9,827 nucleotides of DNA from CAISIP01 sp963974265. GTDB lineage: Bacteria > Pseudomonadota > Gammaproteobacteria > Burkholderiales > Burkholderiaceae_C. The position numbers and the translations under genes are program-made. Of the stretch, positions 1 through 5,112 are shown piece after piece (the stretch's first letter is position 1; every line of letters begins with the position of its first letter). The notes beneath the pieces are model-generated. The model was not told where the DNA came from and made no database searches. It saw only the letters and a list, made by a program, of their open reading frames with translations. Where the stretch lies: NCBI GenBank assembly GCA_963974265.1, contig CAXBDR010000169.1:1-9827 (forward strand), written 5' to 3'.

Positions 1-753
1 GAAGCCATGCAGTGGATGATGGAGGCCATCCGGCGCAACATCCACACGGCGGAACAAGAACTTCCGATCTACCAGGAAGGCGGCATCTACGCGCTGGTGG
101 GCGCCACCGGCGTCGGCAAGACAACGACCGCAGCCAAGCTCGCCGGCCTGTGCGCCGAAGTGCACGGTCCGGCCAGTGTCGGCCTGATCACGCTCGACAC
201 CCAGCGTGTCGGCGCCCACGCGCAATTGCGCGAGCATGCGCGCGGCCTGGGCCTGGTGGCCCACCTGGCGCACGATCGCGCCGCGCTGCAGGACCTGCTC
301 GGCCTGTTCGCGGCCAAGAAGATGGTGCTGATCGACACCACCGGACTGGCGCCGCGCGACCCGCGCAAGAACGACGCGCTCGACGTGCTCGACCTGCCCG
401 ACGTGCGCCGGCTGCTGGTGCTCAATGCCGGCGCCCATGGCGACACGCTCGACGACGTGGTGGCCGCGTTCAAGTCGGTGGACGCGCAACCGACCGTGCT
501 CTCCAAGATCGACGAGGCCGTCAAGCTCGGGCCGGCGCTCGATGTGGCGATCCGCCACCAGCTCGTGCTGCGCGGCGTCACCAACGGCCAAAAGGTGCCG
601 CACGACTGGGATGCCGCGGACGCCACCGAGCTGGTACGCAGCTCCATGCGCGTGAGCGGCAAATCGGCGTTCGACCCCAGGACCACGGACCTCGGATTCC
701 TGTTCCTGGCGCCCGAACCCCACGGCAGCCTGGCAGCCCAGCCCACGGCCTGA
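1..753 (+). CDS. flhF: Flagellar biosynthesis GTPase FlhF, C-terminal part (5' truncated by window edge)
   Basis: SRP-family GTPase that helps set flagellar position, and often number, at the cell pole; it acts at the cytoplasmic side of the membrane. The frame is open from base 1, so the gene starts upstream. About 250 residues are visible: the NG GTPase core without the N-terminal basic region. Numbering from base 1, the G1 P-loop GATGVGKTTT begins near residue 34, G2 DTQRVGA at 66-72, G3 DTTG at 112-115, G4 SKIDE at 168-172 and G5 GQKVP at 196-200. The order and spacing match FlhF/Ffh GTPases. G3 reads DTTGL where SRP GTPases usually have DTAGR, and G1 has Ala where Pro is common (GPTGVGKT). 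The C-terminal tail after about residue 215 is not conserved in any way I recognise. fliA follows after 124 bases, and flhG, often the next gene, is absent. Confidence 0.95.
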   Translation, partial: EAMQWMMEAIRRNIHTAEQELPIYQEGGIYALVGATGVGKTTTAAKLAGLCAEVHGPASVGLITLDTQRVGAHAQLREHARGLGLVAHLAHDRAALQDLLGLFAAKKMVLIDTTGLAPRDPRKNDALDVLDLPDVRRLLVLNAGAHGDTLDDVVAAFKSVDAQPTVLSKIDEAVKLGPALDVAIRHQLVLRGVTNGQKVPHDWDAADATELVRSSMRVSGKSAFDPRTTDLGFLFLAPEPHGSLAAQPTA

Positions 754-791
754 CACCCTCGCCCATCGCCCCGCCCACGGCCCACGACAAC

Positions 792-848
792 CACGATCGG
801 ACGGATTCGACTTGCGCTACCATGAAGCCCCACCCAGAGCACGATCGG
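792..848. repeat. Short direct repeat CACGATCGG upstream of fliA
   Basis: CACGATCGG occurs at 792-800 and again at 840-848, 48 bases apart start to start, in the only non-coding stretch between flhF and fliA. Each copy contains the palindrome CGATCG. It could be a paired binding site or a chance repeat in GC-rich DNA. I found no convincing promoter in this gap: a TACCAT at 818-823 has no matching -35 box at the right distance. fliA may therefore be transcribed from upstream with flhF. Confidence 0.25.
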
Positions 849-877
849 CCCCGCCGGTCTCCACGGGAGAGTTATTG

Positions 878-1597
878 ATGTACACCGCCAAGGGGCAGCT
901 CGACCGCAATGCCCTGATCCGACAGTACCAGCCGTTGGTGCGCAAGCTTGCGCACCACATGATGGCCAAGCTGCCGGCCAGCGTGCAGGTCGACGACCTG
1001 ATCCAGGTGGGATTGATCGGGCTGTCGGAGGCCCTGTCACGTTACGAAGCATCGCAGGGCGTGCAGTTCGAGACCTTCGCCACCCAGCGCATCCGTGGCG
1101 CCATGCTCGACGAATTGCGCGAGAACGACTGGATGTCCCGCGGGTCGCGCAAGAGCCAGAAGGACATCGAGCAGGCCATGCGCCGGCTCGAACACCAGCT
1201 CGGCCGCGTGCCGCTGGAGTCCGAGATCGCACAGGAACTCGGGCTGAGCCTGTCCGACTACCAGGCGCTGCTGGGCAAGGTGCGAGGCACCCAGCTGGTC
1301 TACCTGGAAGACATGTCGCGCGGATCCGATGGCGAGGAGGGTTTCCTCGAACACCACGACGTGGCCGACGACGGCGCCGATCCGATGGCCGTGCTGGGCG
1401 ACCAGCGCCTGCGCGTCGCGCTGGTGGCGGCGATCAAGAACCTGCCCGAACGCGAGCAGTTCGTGATGAGCATGTATTACGAGCAGGACATGAACCTGAA
1501 GGAAATCGCCGCCGTGCTGGGCGTGACCGAATCGCGGGTGTGCCAGTTGCACAGCCAGTCCGTGGCCCGGCTGCGGGCCAAGATGCGCGGACACTGA
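878..1597 (+). CDS. fliA: RNA polymerase sigma factor for flagellar operons, FliA (sigma-28)
   Basis: Directs RNA polymerase to late flagellar and chemotaxis promoters and is held inactive by FlgM until hook completion. The product is 239 residues, the same length as E. coli FliA. Sigma region 2 lies around residues 12-84, with the conserved stretch DDLIQVGLIGL at 39-49 and RGAMLDELR at 73-81. Region 3 follows at about 88-140. Region 4 with its helix-turn-helix is at about 187-235 (LKEIAAVLGVTESRV at 207-221). The ATG at 878 is chosen because GGGAG at 865-869 is a well-placed ribosome binding site and the family length fits; the frame is open back to a TTG at 812, which would add 22 unconserved residues. 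fliA faces flgN, flgM and flgA convergently, so the sigma factor and its anti-sigma factor are near neighbours but separately transcribed. Confidence 0.97.
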   Translation: MYTAKGQLDRNALIRQYQPLVRKLAHHMMAKLPASVQVDDLIQVGLIGLSEALSRYEASQGVQFETFATQRIRGAMLDELRENDWMSRGSRKSQKDIEQAMRRLEHQLGRVPLESEIAQELGLSLSDYQALLGKVRGTQLVYLEDMSRGSDGEEGFLEHHDVADDGADPMAVLGDQRLRVALVAAIKNLPEREQFVMSMYYEQDMNLKEIAAVLGVTESRVCQLHSQSVARLRAKMRGH

Positions 1598-1606
1598 ACT
1601 CGCGCT

Positions 1607-1641
1607 GACAGGCGTGGCCGCCGGACGCGATCACACCTGTC
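1607..1641. terminator. Hairpin after fliA, candidate bidirectional terminator
   Basis: Arms GACAGGCGTG (1607-1616) and CACACCTGTC (1632-1641) pair at nine of ten positions, with one C-A mismatch, around a loop of about 15 bases. It sits ten bases after the fliA stop, between convergent genes, where a terminator is expected. No T-run follows on either strand, so it is not a textbook Rho-independent terminator. It may pause polymerase, protect the 3' end, or act with Rho. Confidence 0.45.
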
Positions 1642-1651
1642 TGCGTGGCAA

Positions 1652-1666
1652 CCCGGCCGAGCCGGG
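1652..1666. terminator. Second hairpin in the fliA/flgN convergent gap
   Basis: A perfect six-base stem, CCCGGC (1652-1657) and GCCGGG (1661-1666), with a CGA loop. It lies 19 bases beyond the flgN stop in flgN's direction of transcription. No T-run follows in either direction. With the hairpin at 1607-1641 it fills most of the 87-base gap. A short GC stem is common in DNA of this composition, so a terminator role is tentative. Confidence 0.35.
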
Positions 1667-1684
1667 ATGGCACGAAGAACAACC

Positions 1685-2074
1685 TCAGAAACGACGGAAC
1701 GCGCTGGCCGCGGCCGCGGGACCGCCATAACGGCCCAGGGCGCCAGTGTAGGTACTGGCCTGGCCCTGCTGCGGCACCAGCGACTGCAAGGACCGTTCGA
1801 CCACGGCCGAGCGGCGCAGCAGGGCCTCGCGTTGCATCGCAATGTCGCGTGCCACCCGCACCAGCCGATCGCGCACTGCCTGGGCCAGGGCGGCACCGCC
1901 GTCAACACCCCGCAAGGCCAGCGCCAGCGCATGCGCGCTGTCGTGCAGTTCGCGGGCCGCCACCTGGACCTGTTCCGGCAGGCCTTGCAGCAGGGCCTGC
2001 CCGGTGGCCGCGACGCTGCGCTCGGCCTGTGCCAGTGCCTGGTGAATCTCGGATTGGGCCGCGATGAATGCCAT
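1685..2074 (-). CDS. flgN: Small FlgN-like protein, putative flagellar export chaperone
   Basis: FlgN is the cytoplasmic chaperone for the hook-filament junction proteins FlgK and FlgL. This protein has 129 residues, in the usual FlgN size range, and is rich in Ala, Gln, Arg and Leu. It is predicted mostly helical, with long amphipathic runs at about 4-55 and 62-100. The end, STYTGALGRYGG at about 107-118, resembles the TY-x-GR tail seen in some FlgN proteins. The N-terminal leucine-rich pattern typical of FlgN is not obvious, so the call rests mainly on position as third gene after flgA and flgM, the enteric flgAMN order. The ATG at 2074 is the first start after an in-frame stop eight codons upstream, and no purine-rich ribosome binding site precedes it. 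The gene is real; the function is only probable. Confidence 0.6.
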   Translation of the reverse strand: MAFIAAQSEIHQALAQAERSVAATGQALLQGLPEQVQVAARELHDSAHALALALRGVDGGAALAQAVRDRLVRVARDIAMQREALLRRSAVVERSLQSLVPQQGQASTYTGALGRYGGPAAAASAFRRF

Positions 2075-2130
2075 GGGAGGAACGGAGGGTCCGGATCAGG
2101 TCAAGCAGGGATCTGCGGCCGCGCGCGCGT

Positions 2131-2442
2131 TCAGGACGACGACCGCTGCAGCATCTCCCGCGCGTTGGCCAGCAGTTTTTCTGCGATGGCCTCGGGATTG
2201 ACGGTATAGGTCTTGTCGGCAATGGCCTGGCGCACGGCTTCGACCTTTTCCAGGTCGACATCGGCCCCGGCCGCACCCGCCTTGTCCAGGCCTTGCGCCA
2301 GCGAGGACACCTTCACATCGACGCCGGGCGTCTTGCGCTCGTTGCGGACCGCGTTGGCCGCCTCCGGGCTGGCCTTCACCGCAGCCGACTGGCTGTTGTG
2401 CGTGCTGGCGATGGAATGGTCGTTTGACTGGCCGATTTTCAT
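2131..2442 (-). CDS. flgM: Anti-sigma-28 factor FlgM
   Basis: Binds FliA in the cytoplasm and is exported through the completed hook-basal body, releasing sigma-28. The product has 103 residues, close to the roughly 97 of enteric FlgM. The N-terminal half (1-42) is polar and low in hydrophobic residues, as expected for the disordered export part. The sigma-binding half starts at VDVKVSSLAQ (41-50) and continues through VDLEKVEAVRQAIADKTY (62-79) and VNPEAIAEKLL (81-91), the conserved FlgM signature. The start at 2442 gives the typical MKI N-terminus and has GGGGA a few bases upstream. The frame is open to 2469, but that would add nine unconserved residues and begin only about ten bases after the predicted transcription start. 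It is expressed from its own sigma-28 promoter (2485-2511) and perhaps by readthrough from flgA. FlgN follows after 56 bases. Confidence 0.96.
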   Translation of the reverse strand: MKIGQSNDHSIASTHNSQSAAVKASPEAANAVRNERKTPGVDVKVSSLAQGLDKAGAAGADVDLEKVEAVRQAIADKTYTVNPEAIAEKLLANAREMLQRSSS

Positions 2443-2484
2443 GATGATCCCCACGGCTGTGACAGACACAGCATCCTACGATAC

Positions 2485-2511
2485 CTATCGGCCGGGGATT
2501 GAAAAACTTGA
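2485..2511 (-). promoter_or_regulatory. Sigma-28 (FliA) promoter of flgM
   Basis: Read on the minus strand, TCAAGTTT (2511-2504), then 11 bases, then GCCGATAG (2492-2485). The enteric sigma-28 consensus is TAAAGTTT-N11-GCCGATAA, so 14 of 16 positions match with exact spacing. The predicted transcription start is near 2478, leaving a leader of about 36 bases to the flgM ATG at 2442. The element lies wholly in the 95-base gap between flgA and flgM. It makes flgM, and probably flgN, a late-class operon activated by FliA, so the sigma factor drives its own inhibitor. Confidence 0.88.
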
Positions 2512-2537
2512 GTCATACCTGCACGGACCGGAGTGAA

Positions 2538-3308
2538 TCACAGGTTGACCCGCACTGTTCGCATATCCAGCACCACGCCGGACAGTATGCGGCCATTGTC
2601 GATGCGCACGCGGGCCATCTCGCCGACGACGCCGTCCGACAAGGCCTGGCCGTTGGCCCGGACCGTGAAACCGGCCCCCTGGGCCACGATGCGCACCATG
2701 GATCCGGCCTGGAACACCTGCGATGGCTTGACCATGCCGTGGCGCAGGACCTGGCCGGTGCGCAGGGCCCGGGTCGCGGTCTGGCCGACCCACATGCCCG
2801 GATCGGCGAGCACCGAAGCGTTCTCCTGCGCCCAGTCCACCTCGGCCTGGACCGCATCGTCCAGCGACAGGACCGAACCCGAAGAGACATCCGAGCGCAT
2901 GACCCAGGTCGGGCCGAAGGCCTGCACTTGCACCGGCAGGAAGACATTCCAGCGCGCGATACCGTCGATGCAGCGCAATCCGACCCGGGTCTTGCCCCAG
3001 AGTCGCACACCCGGCGGCAGGTAGGGTTCGACCTGGGCGCACGGCGCCAGGTTCAGCCGGCTGTCCAGCGCGCCGACCTGCACCACCATCCGCAGCGGCG
3101 CCGCACCCGAGGGGCGGGCGGCCAGCACCGCCTGGTCCAGCCAGGCCTGGCTCTGCTCGGCGATCAGGGCGGCCTGGTCCTGCCCGGTCTGGGCGGCGGC
3201 CATGGGCACGGCTGCACTCACGACGACCGCAGCCAGCAACCGGGCGCTCCATGCGGACAGGGGCACGGCGACAGGATTGGGCATCGGACAACGGGGCAAT
3301 GAGGGCAT
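2538..3308 (-). CDS. flgA: P-ring assembly chaperone FlgA
   Basis: Periplasmic chaperone that assists FlgI in forming the P ring around the rod. From the ATG at 3308 the product has 256 residues. A signal peptide is visible, with a hydrophobic core at about 22-38 and probable cleavage after AAA39. Cysteines C90 and C113 are the only pair in the mature chain and probably form the disulfide common in FlgA. A SAF-like domain spans about 133-195, and the C-terminal FlgA domain (about 200-256) has the typical G-F-x-V-x-A-x-G, GVVGE-x-A-RVRI-x-NG and SGVV pattern. ATG 3308 is preferred because GGAG lies nine bases upstream; the frame also allows a TTG at 3335 and an ATG at 3284 without a site. It is transcribed divergently from flgB, as in enterics, although the P-ring protein itself (flgI) is on the other strand. 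Confidence 0.95.
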   Translation of the reverse strand: MPSLPRCPMPNPVAVPLSAWSARLLAAVVVSAAVPMAAAQTGQDQAALIAEQSQAWLDQAVLAARPSGAAPLRMVVQVGALDSRLNLAPCAQVEPYLPPGVRLWGKTRVGLRCIDGIARWNVFLPVQVQAFGPTWVMRSDVSSGSVLSLDDAVQAEVDWAQENASVLADPGMWVGQTATRALRTGQVLRHGMVKPSQVFQAGSMVRIVAQGAGFTVRANGQALSDGVVGEMARVRIDNGRILSGVVLDMRTVRVNL

Positions 3309-3371
3309 CACAACAGACTCCACGACATGCTGCAACTCTAGGCGTCTGAGCCGCGGGCAAAGCCGTCAAGT

Positions 3372-3402
3372 GATGGCGGAAACCGCCTCTATTCCAGCCA
3401 TC
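3372..3402. promoter_or_regulatory. Imperfect inverted repeat between flgA and flgB, possible FlhDC-type operator
   Basis: GATGGCGGAA (3372-3381) faces TTCCAGCCATC (3392-3402), whose complement is GATGGCTGGAA, so the arms agree except for one extra base. The arms resemble E. coli FlhDC half-boxes, which have the form AATGGCAGAAATAGCG in inverted pairs: about 11 of 16 positions match on the left and 12 of 16 on the right. The enteric spacer of roughly 10-12 bases between full half-boxes is missing here. A tighter perfect dyad, GGCGG-AAA-CCGCC (3375-3387), is nested in the left arm. Position in the divergent gap supports an operator; the identity of the regulator is inference. Confidence 0.45.
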
Positions 3403-3426
3403 GCCACCCTCAAGAATTTTCATAAT
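3398..3426 (+). promoter_or_regulatory. Candidate sigma-70 type promoter of the flgB operon
   Basis: CATAAT at 3421-3426 matches the -10 consensus TATAAT at five of six positions. The position 17 bases upstream (3398-3403) reads CCATCG, which is not a -35 box, and overlaps the right arm of the inverted repeat at 3372-3402. A weak -35 covered by an activator site is the pattern of activator-dependent early flagellar promoters. The predicted transcription start is near 3433, giving a leader of about 60 bases before flgB. Confidence 0.4.
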
Positions 3427-3491
3427 CGTTTCACGCCTGGGTTTCGGCCCGGTGTATCGACCAATTCGACATCCCCAGGAGGATCGCTTCC

Positions 3492-3920
3492 ATGTTTGCC
3501 CAGTTGACCGCCGGATTGGATTTCCAGGCCACCGCGCTGGGCGTGCGCTCCGAGCGCCAGCGCGTCATTGCCAGCAACATCGCCAATGCGGACACCCCGG
3601 GCTACGTGGCGCGCGACATCGACTTCAAGCAGGCCATGGCCGAGGCCACCGGCAGCCAGCCCCGGCTGGCTCCCAGCGCCGCCGGCGCGCCGCGGGCCCA
3701 TCCGGCCCATTTCGCATTGCCTGGCACCAGCGGCCACATCGACGGCACGCCCGCCGAGCTGGGTTATACGGTGCAGACCCAGCCGGCCATGGACAACAAC
3801 ACGGTCGACCTGGACCGCGAACGCGCCAACTTCGTCGACAACGCCGTGCGCTACGAATCGACCCTGCGATTCATCAACGGCTATTCCCGGACGATCTTGA
3901 GCGCCATCCAGGGCCAGTAG
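3492..3920 (+). CDS. flgB: Proximal rod protein FlgB
   Basis: Forms part of the proximal rod in the periplasm, next to the MS ring and export gate. The product has 142 residues, the usual length. The N-terminal rod/hook family motif is clear: ASNIANADTPGY at 27-38, followed by ARDIDFKQAM at 40-49. The middle (about 50-95) is a variable Ala/Pro/Gly-rich stretch. The C-terminal helix DLDRERANFVDNAVRYESTL (107-126) is typical of FlgB. ATG 3492 has a perfect AGGAGG at 3477-3482, nine bases upstream. It is the first gene of the plus-strand rod and hook operon; flgC follows after 40 bases. No signal peptide is present, consistent with type III flagellar export. Confidence 0.97.
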   Translation: MFAQLTAGLDFQATALGVRSERQRVIASNIANADTPGYVARDIDFKQAMAEATGSQPRLAPSAAGAPRAHPAHFALPGTSGHIDGTPAELGYTVQTQPAMDNNTVDLDRERANFVDNAVRYESTLRFINGYSRTILSAIQGQ

Positions 3921-3960
3921 AGCCGCGCCAGACCGATCCCACGTTCCCAGGAGGCCCACC

Positions 3961-4365
3961 ATGTCCATGTTTTCCATCTTCGGCGTCAGCGGCAGCGCGG
4001 TCAGCGCGCAGTCGCAGCGCCTCAACGTGGTCGCCAGCAACATGGCCAACGCCGATGCGGTCGCAGGGCCCGACGGCCAGGCCTACAAGGCCCGCCAGGT
4101 GGTGTTCGAGACGGTGCCCATGGGGTCGGACGCGTCCGCCGGTGTCAAGGTGCGCGAGGTGATCGAGAGCAACGAGCCGATGCGCCGGGTGCACAACCCC
4201 ACGCACCCGCTGGCCGACGCCGCGGGCTACGTGAACCAGTCCAACGTCAACACCGTCGAGGAGATGGTCAACATGATCTCGGCCTCGCGCTCCTACCAGA
4301 ACAACGTCGAAGTCATGAACACCGCCAAGTCACTGCTGCTCAAGACGCTGCAGATGGGCCAGTAA
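3961..4365 (+). CDS. flgC: Proximal rod protein FlgC
   Basis: Proximal rod subunit exported by the flagellar type III apparatus. The product has 134 residues, standard for FlgC. The N-terminal motif VVASNMANADAVAGPDGQAY (23-42) is the FlgC form of the rod family signature, followed by KARQVVFE. The region RRVHNPTHPLADAAGYV (75-91) is strongly FlgC-like. The C-terminal helix VNTVEEMVNMISASRSYQNN (96-115) is the conserved packing helix shared with hook and rod proteins. AGGAGG at 3949-3954 lies six bases before the ATG. The gap to flgD is 29 bases with no promoter visible. Confidence 0.97.
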   Translation: MSMFSIFGVSGSAVSAQSQRLNVVASNMANADAVAGPDGQAYKARQVVFETVPMGSDASAGVKVREVIESNEPMRRVHNPTHPLADAAGYVNQSNVNTVEEMVNMISASRSYQNNVEVMNTAKSLLLKTLQMGQ

Positions 4366-4394
4366 GCCTCAATCTACCGCCCCGGAACACCACC

Positions 4395-5048
4395 ATGACC
4401 ACCACCACCGCCGTCAGCGGCAGCACCAGCACCGCGACCAGCACCAGCAGCAGCGCGAGCAGCACGAACGCGGACCTGTCGGAAGACCGCTTCCTCAAGC
4501 TGCTGGTGGCGCAGCTGGCCAACCAGGATCCGATGAATCCGCTGGACAACGCGCAGATGACCTCGCAGATGGCACAGATCTCGACCGTCTCGAGCATCGA
4601 GAAGGTCAACCAGTCCTTGTCCGGCCTGGCCGGGCAGCTGGCCGCGATGCAGGCCCTGCAGTCGAGTTCGCTGGTCGGGCGCGACGTGATGATCGAGGGC
4701 AACCGGCTGGCGATCCACGACGGCAAGGCCGCGGGTGCGGTCGACCTGGACCTGCCCGCCGACAAGGTCGTGGTCGACATCCTGTCCGCCGGCGGCCAGG
4801 TCATCGAAAGCTTCAACCTCGGCGCATTGCCGGCCGGCCGCCAGCCTTTCGAGTGGGACGCGCAGTCCCACACCACCGCCGAAGGCCTGGGTTTCCGGGT
4901 CACGGCCACCAAGGGCGACGCGGTCGTGACCCACCGCACCCTGGTGCAGGACAACGTCGTGTCGGTCGGCTCGGACAACGGCGCCATGCTGGTGCAGCTG
5001 CGCGGCCTGGGCAACGTCGGTTACGACGCCGTCAAGTCGATCTTCTAG
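4395..5048 (+). CDS. flgD: Flagellar hook assembly (cap) protein FlgD
   Basis: Scaffold that caps the growing hook and adds FlgE subunits, then is discarded. The product has 217 residues, a normal length. Residues 1-25 are almost only Thr, Ser and Ala, encoded by repeated ACC and AGC codons. The FlgD N-terminal domain begins at LSEDRFLKLLVAQLANQDPM (28-47) and runs through NPLDNAQMTSQMAQISTVSS (48-67), the most conserved FlgD block. The C-terminal half (about 92-217) has the Tudor-like and Ig-like pattern, including SSLVGRDV (91-98), FEWDAQ (152-157) and the closing GLGNVGYDAVKSIF. The ribosome binding site is weak: only GGAA at 4384-4387 precedes ATG 4395. It lies between flgC and flgE as expected. 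Confidence 0.96.
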   Translation: MTTTTAVSGSTSTATSTSSSASSTNADLSEDRFLKLLVAQLANQDPMNPLDNAQMTSQMAQISTVSSIEKVNQSLSGLAGQLAAMQALQSSSLVGRDVMIEGNRLAIHDGKAAGAVDLDLPADKVVVDILSAGGQVIESFNLGALPAGRQPFEWDAQSHTTAEGLGFRVTATKGDAVVTHRTLVQDNVVSVGSDNGAMLVQLRGLGNVGYDAVKSIF

Positions 5049-5112
5049 TCGCATCAGCCGCCCTGCCCGCCTTCAACGCCTCCCGTTTTCGCCTCACCCC
5101 AGGAACCACACC

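Noticed and set aside
741..782. GCCCACGGCC repeated at 741-750 and 773-782
   Set aside because: A short GC-only repeat at a gene end, expected by chance at this composition.
1668..1684. TGGCACG resembling the -24 half of a sigma-54 promoter
   Set aside because: There is no TTGC at the -12 position and it does not face a gene start.
1667..2209. Plus-strand 180-codon frame opposite flgN and the end of flgM
   Set aside because: Because flgN is weakly recognised I considered this frame as an alternative. It has no ribosome binding site, runs into the conserved flgM region antisense, and its translation has shadow-like composition.
3364..3369. Minus-strand TTGACG as a -35 box for flgA
   Set aside because: Five of six positions match, but no acceptable -10 lies 16-18 bases downstream, so I did not list a flgA promoter.
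3367..3393. Possible plus-strand sigma-28 promoter TCAAGTGA-N11-GCCTCTAT upstream of flgB
   Set aside because: Spacing fits, but only about ten of sixteen positions match, rod/hook operons are normally early class, and the same bases form the inverted repeat. The -10 at 3421-3426 is a better candidate.
2485..3423. A 312-codon minus-strand frame overlapping flgA in another frame
   Set aside because: The flgA frame has a signal peptide and conserved FlgA domain; this frame is Gly/Arg/Pro-rich and crosses the flgM promoter and the flgA/flgB control region.
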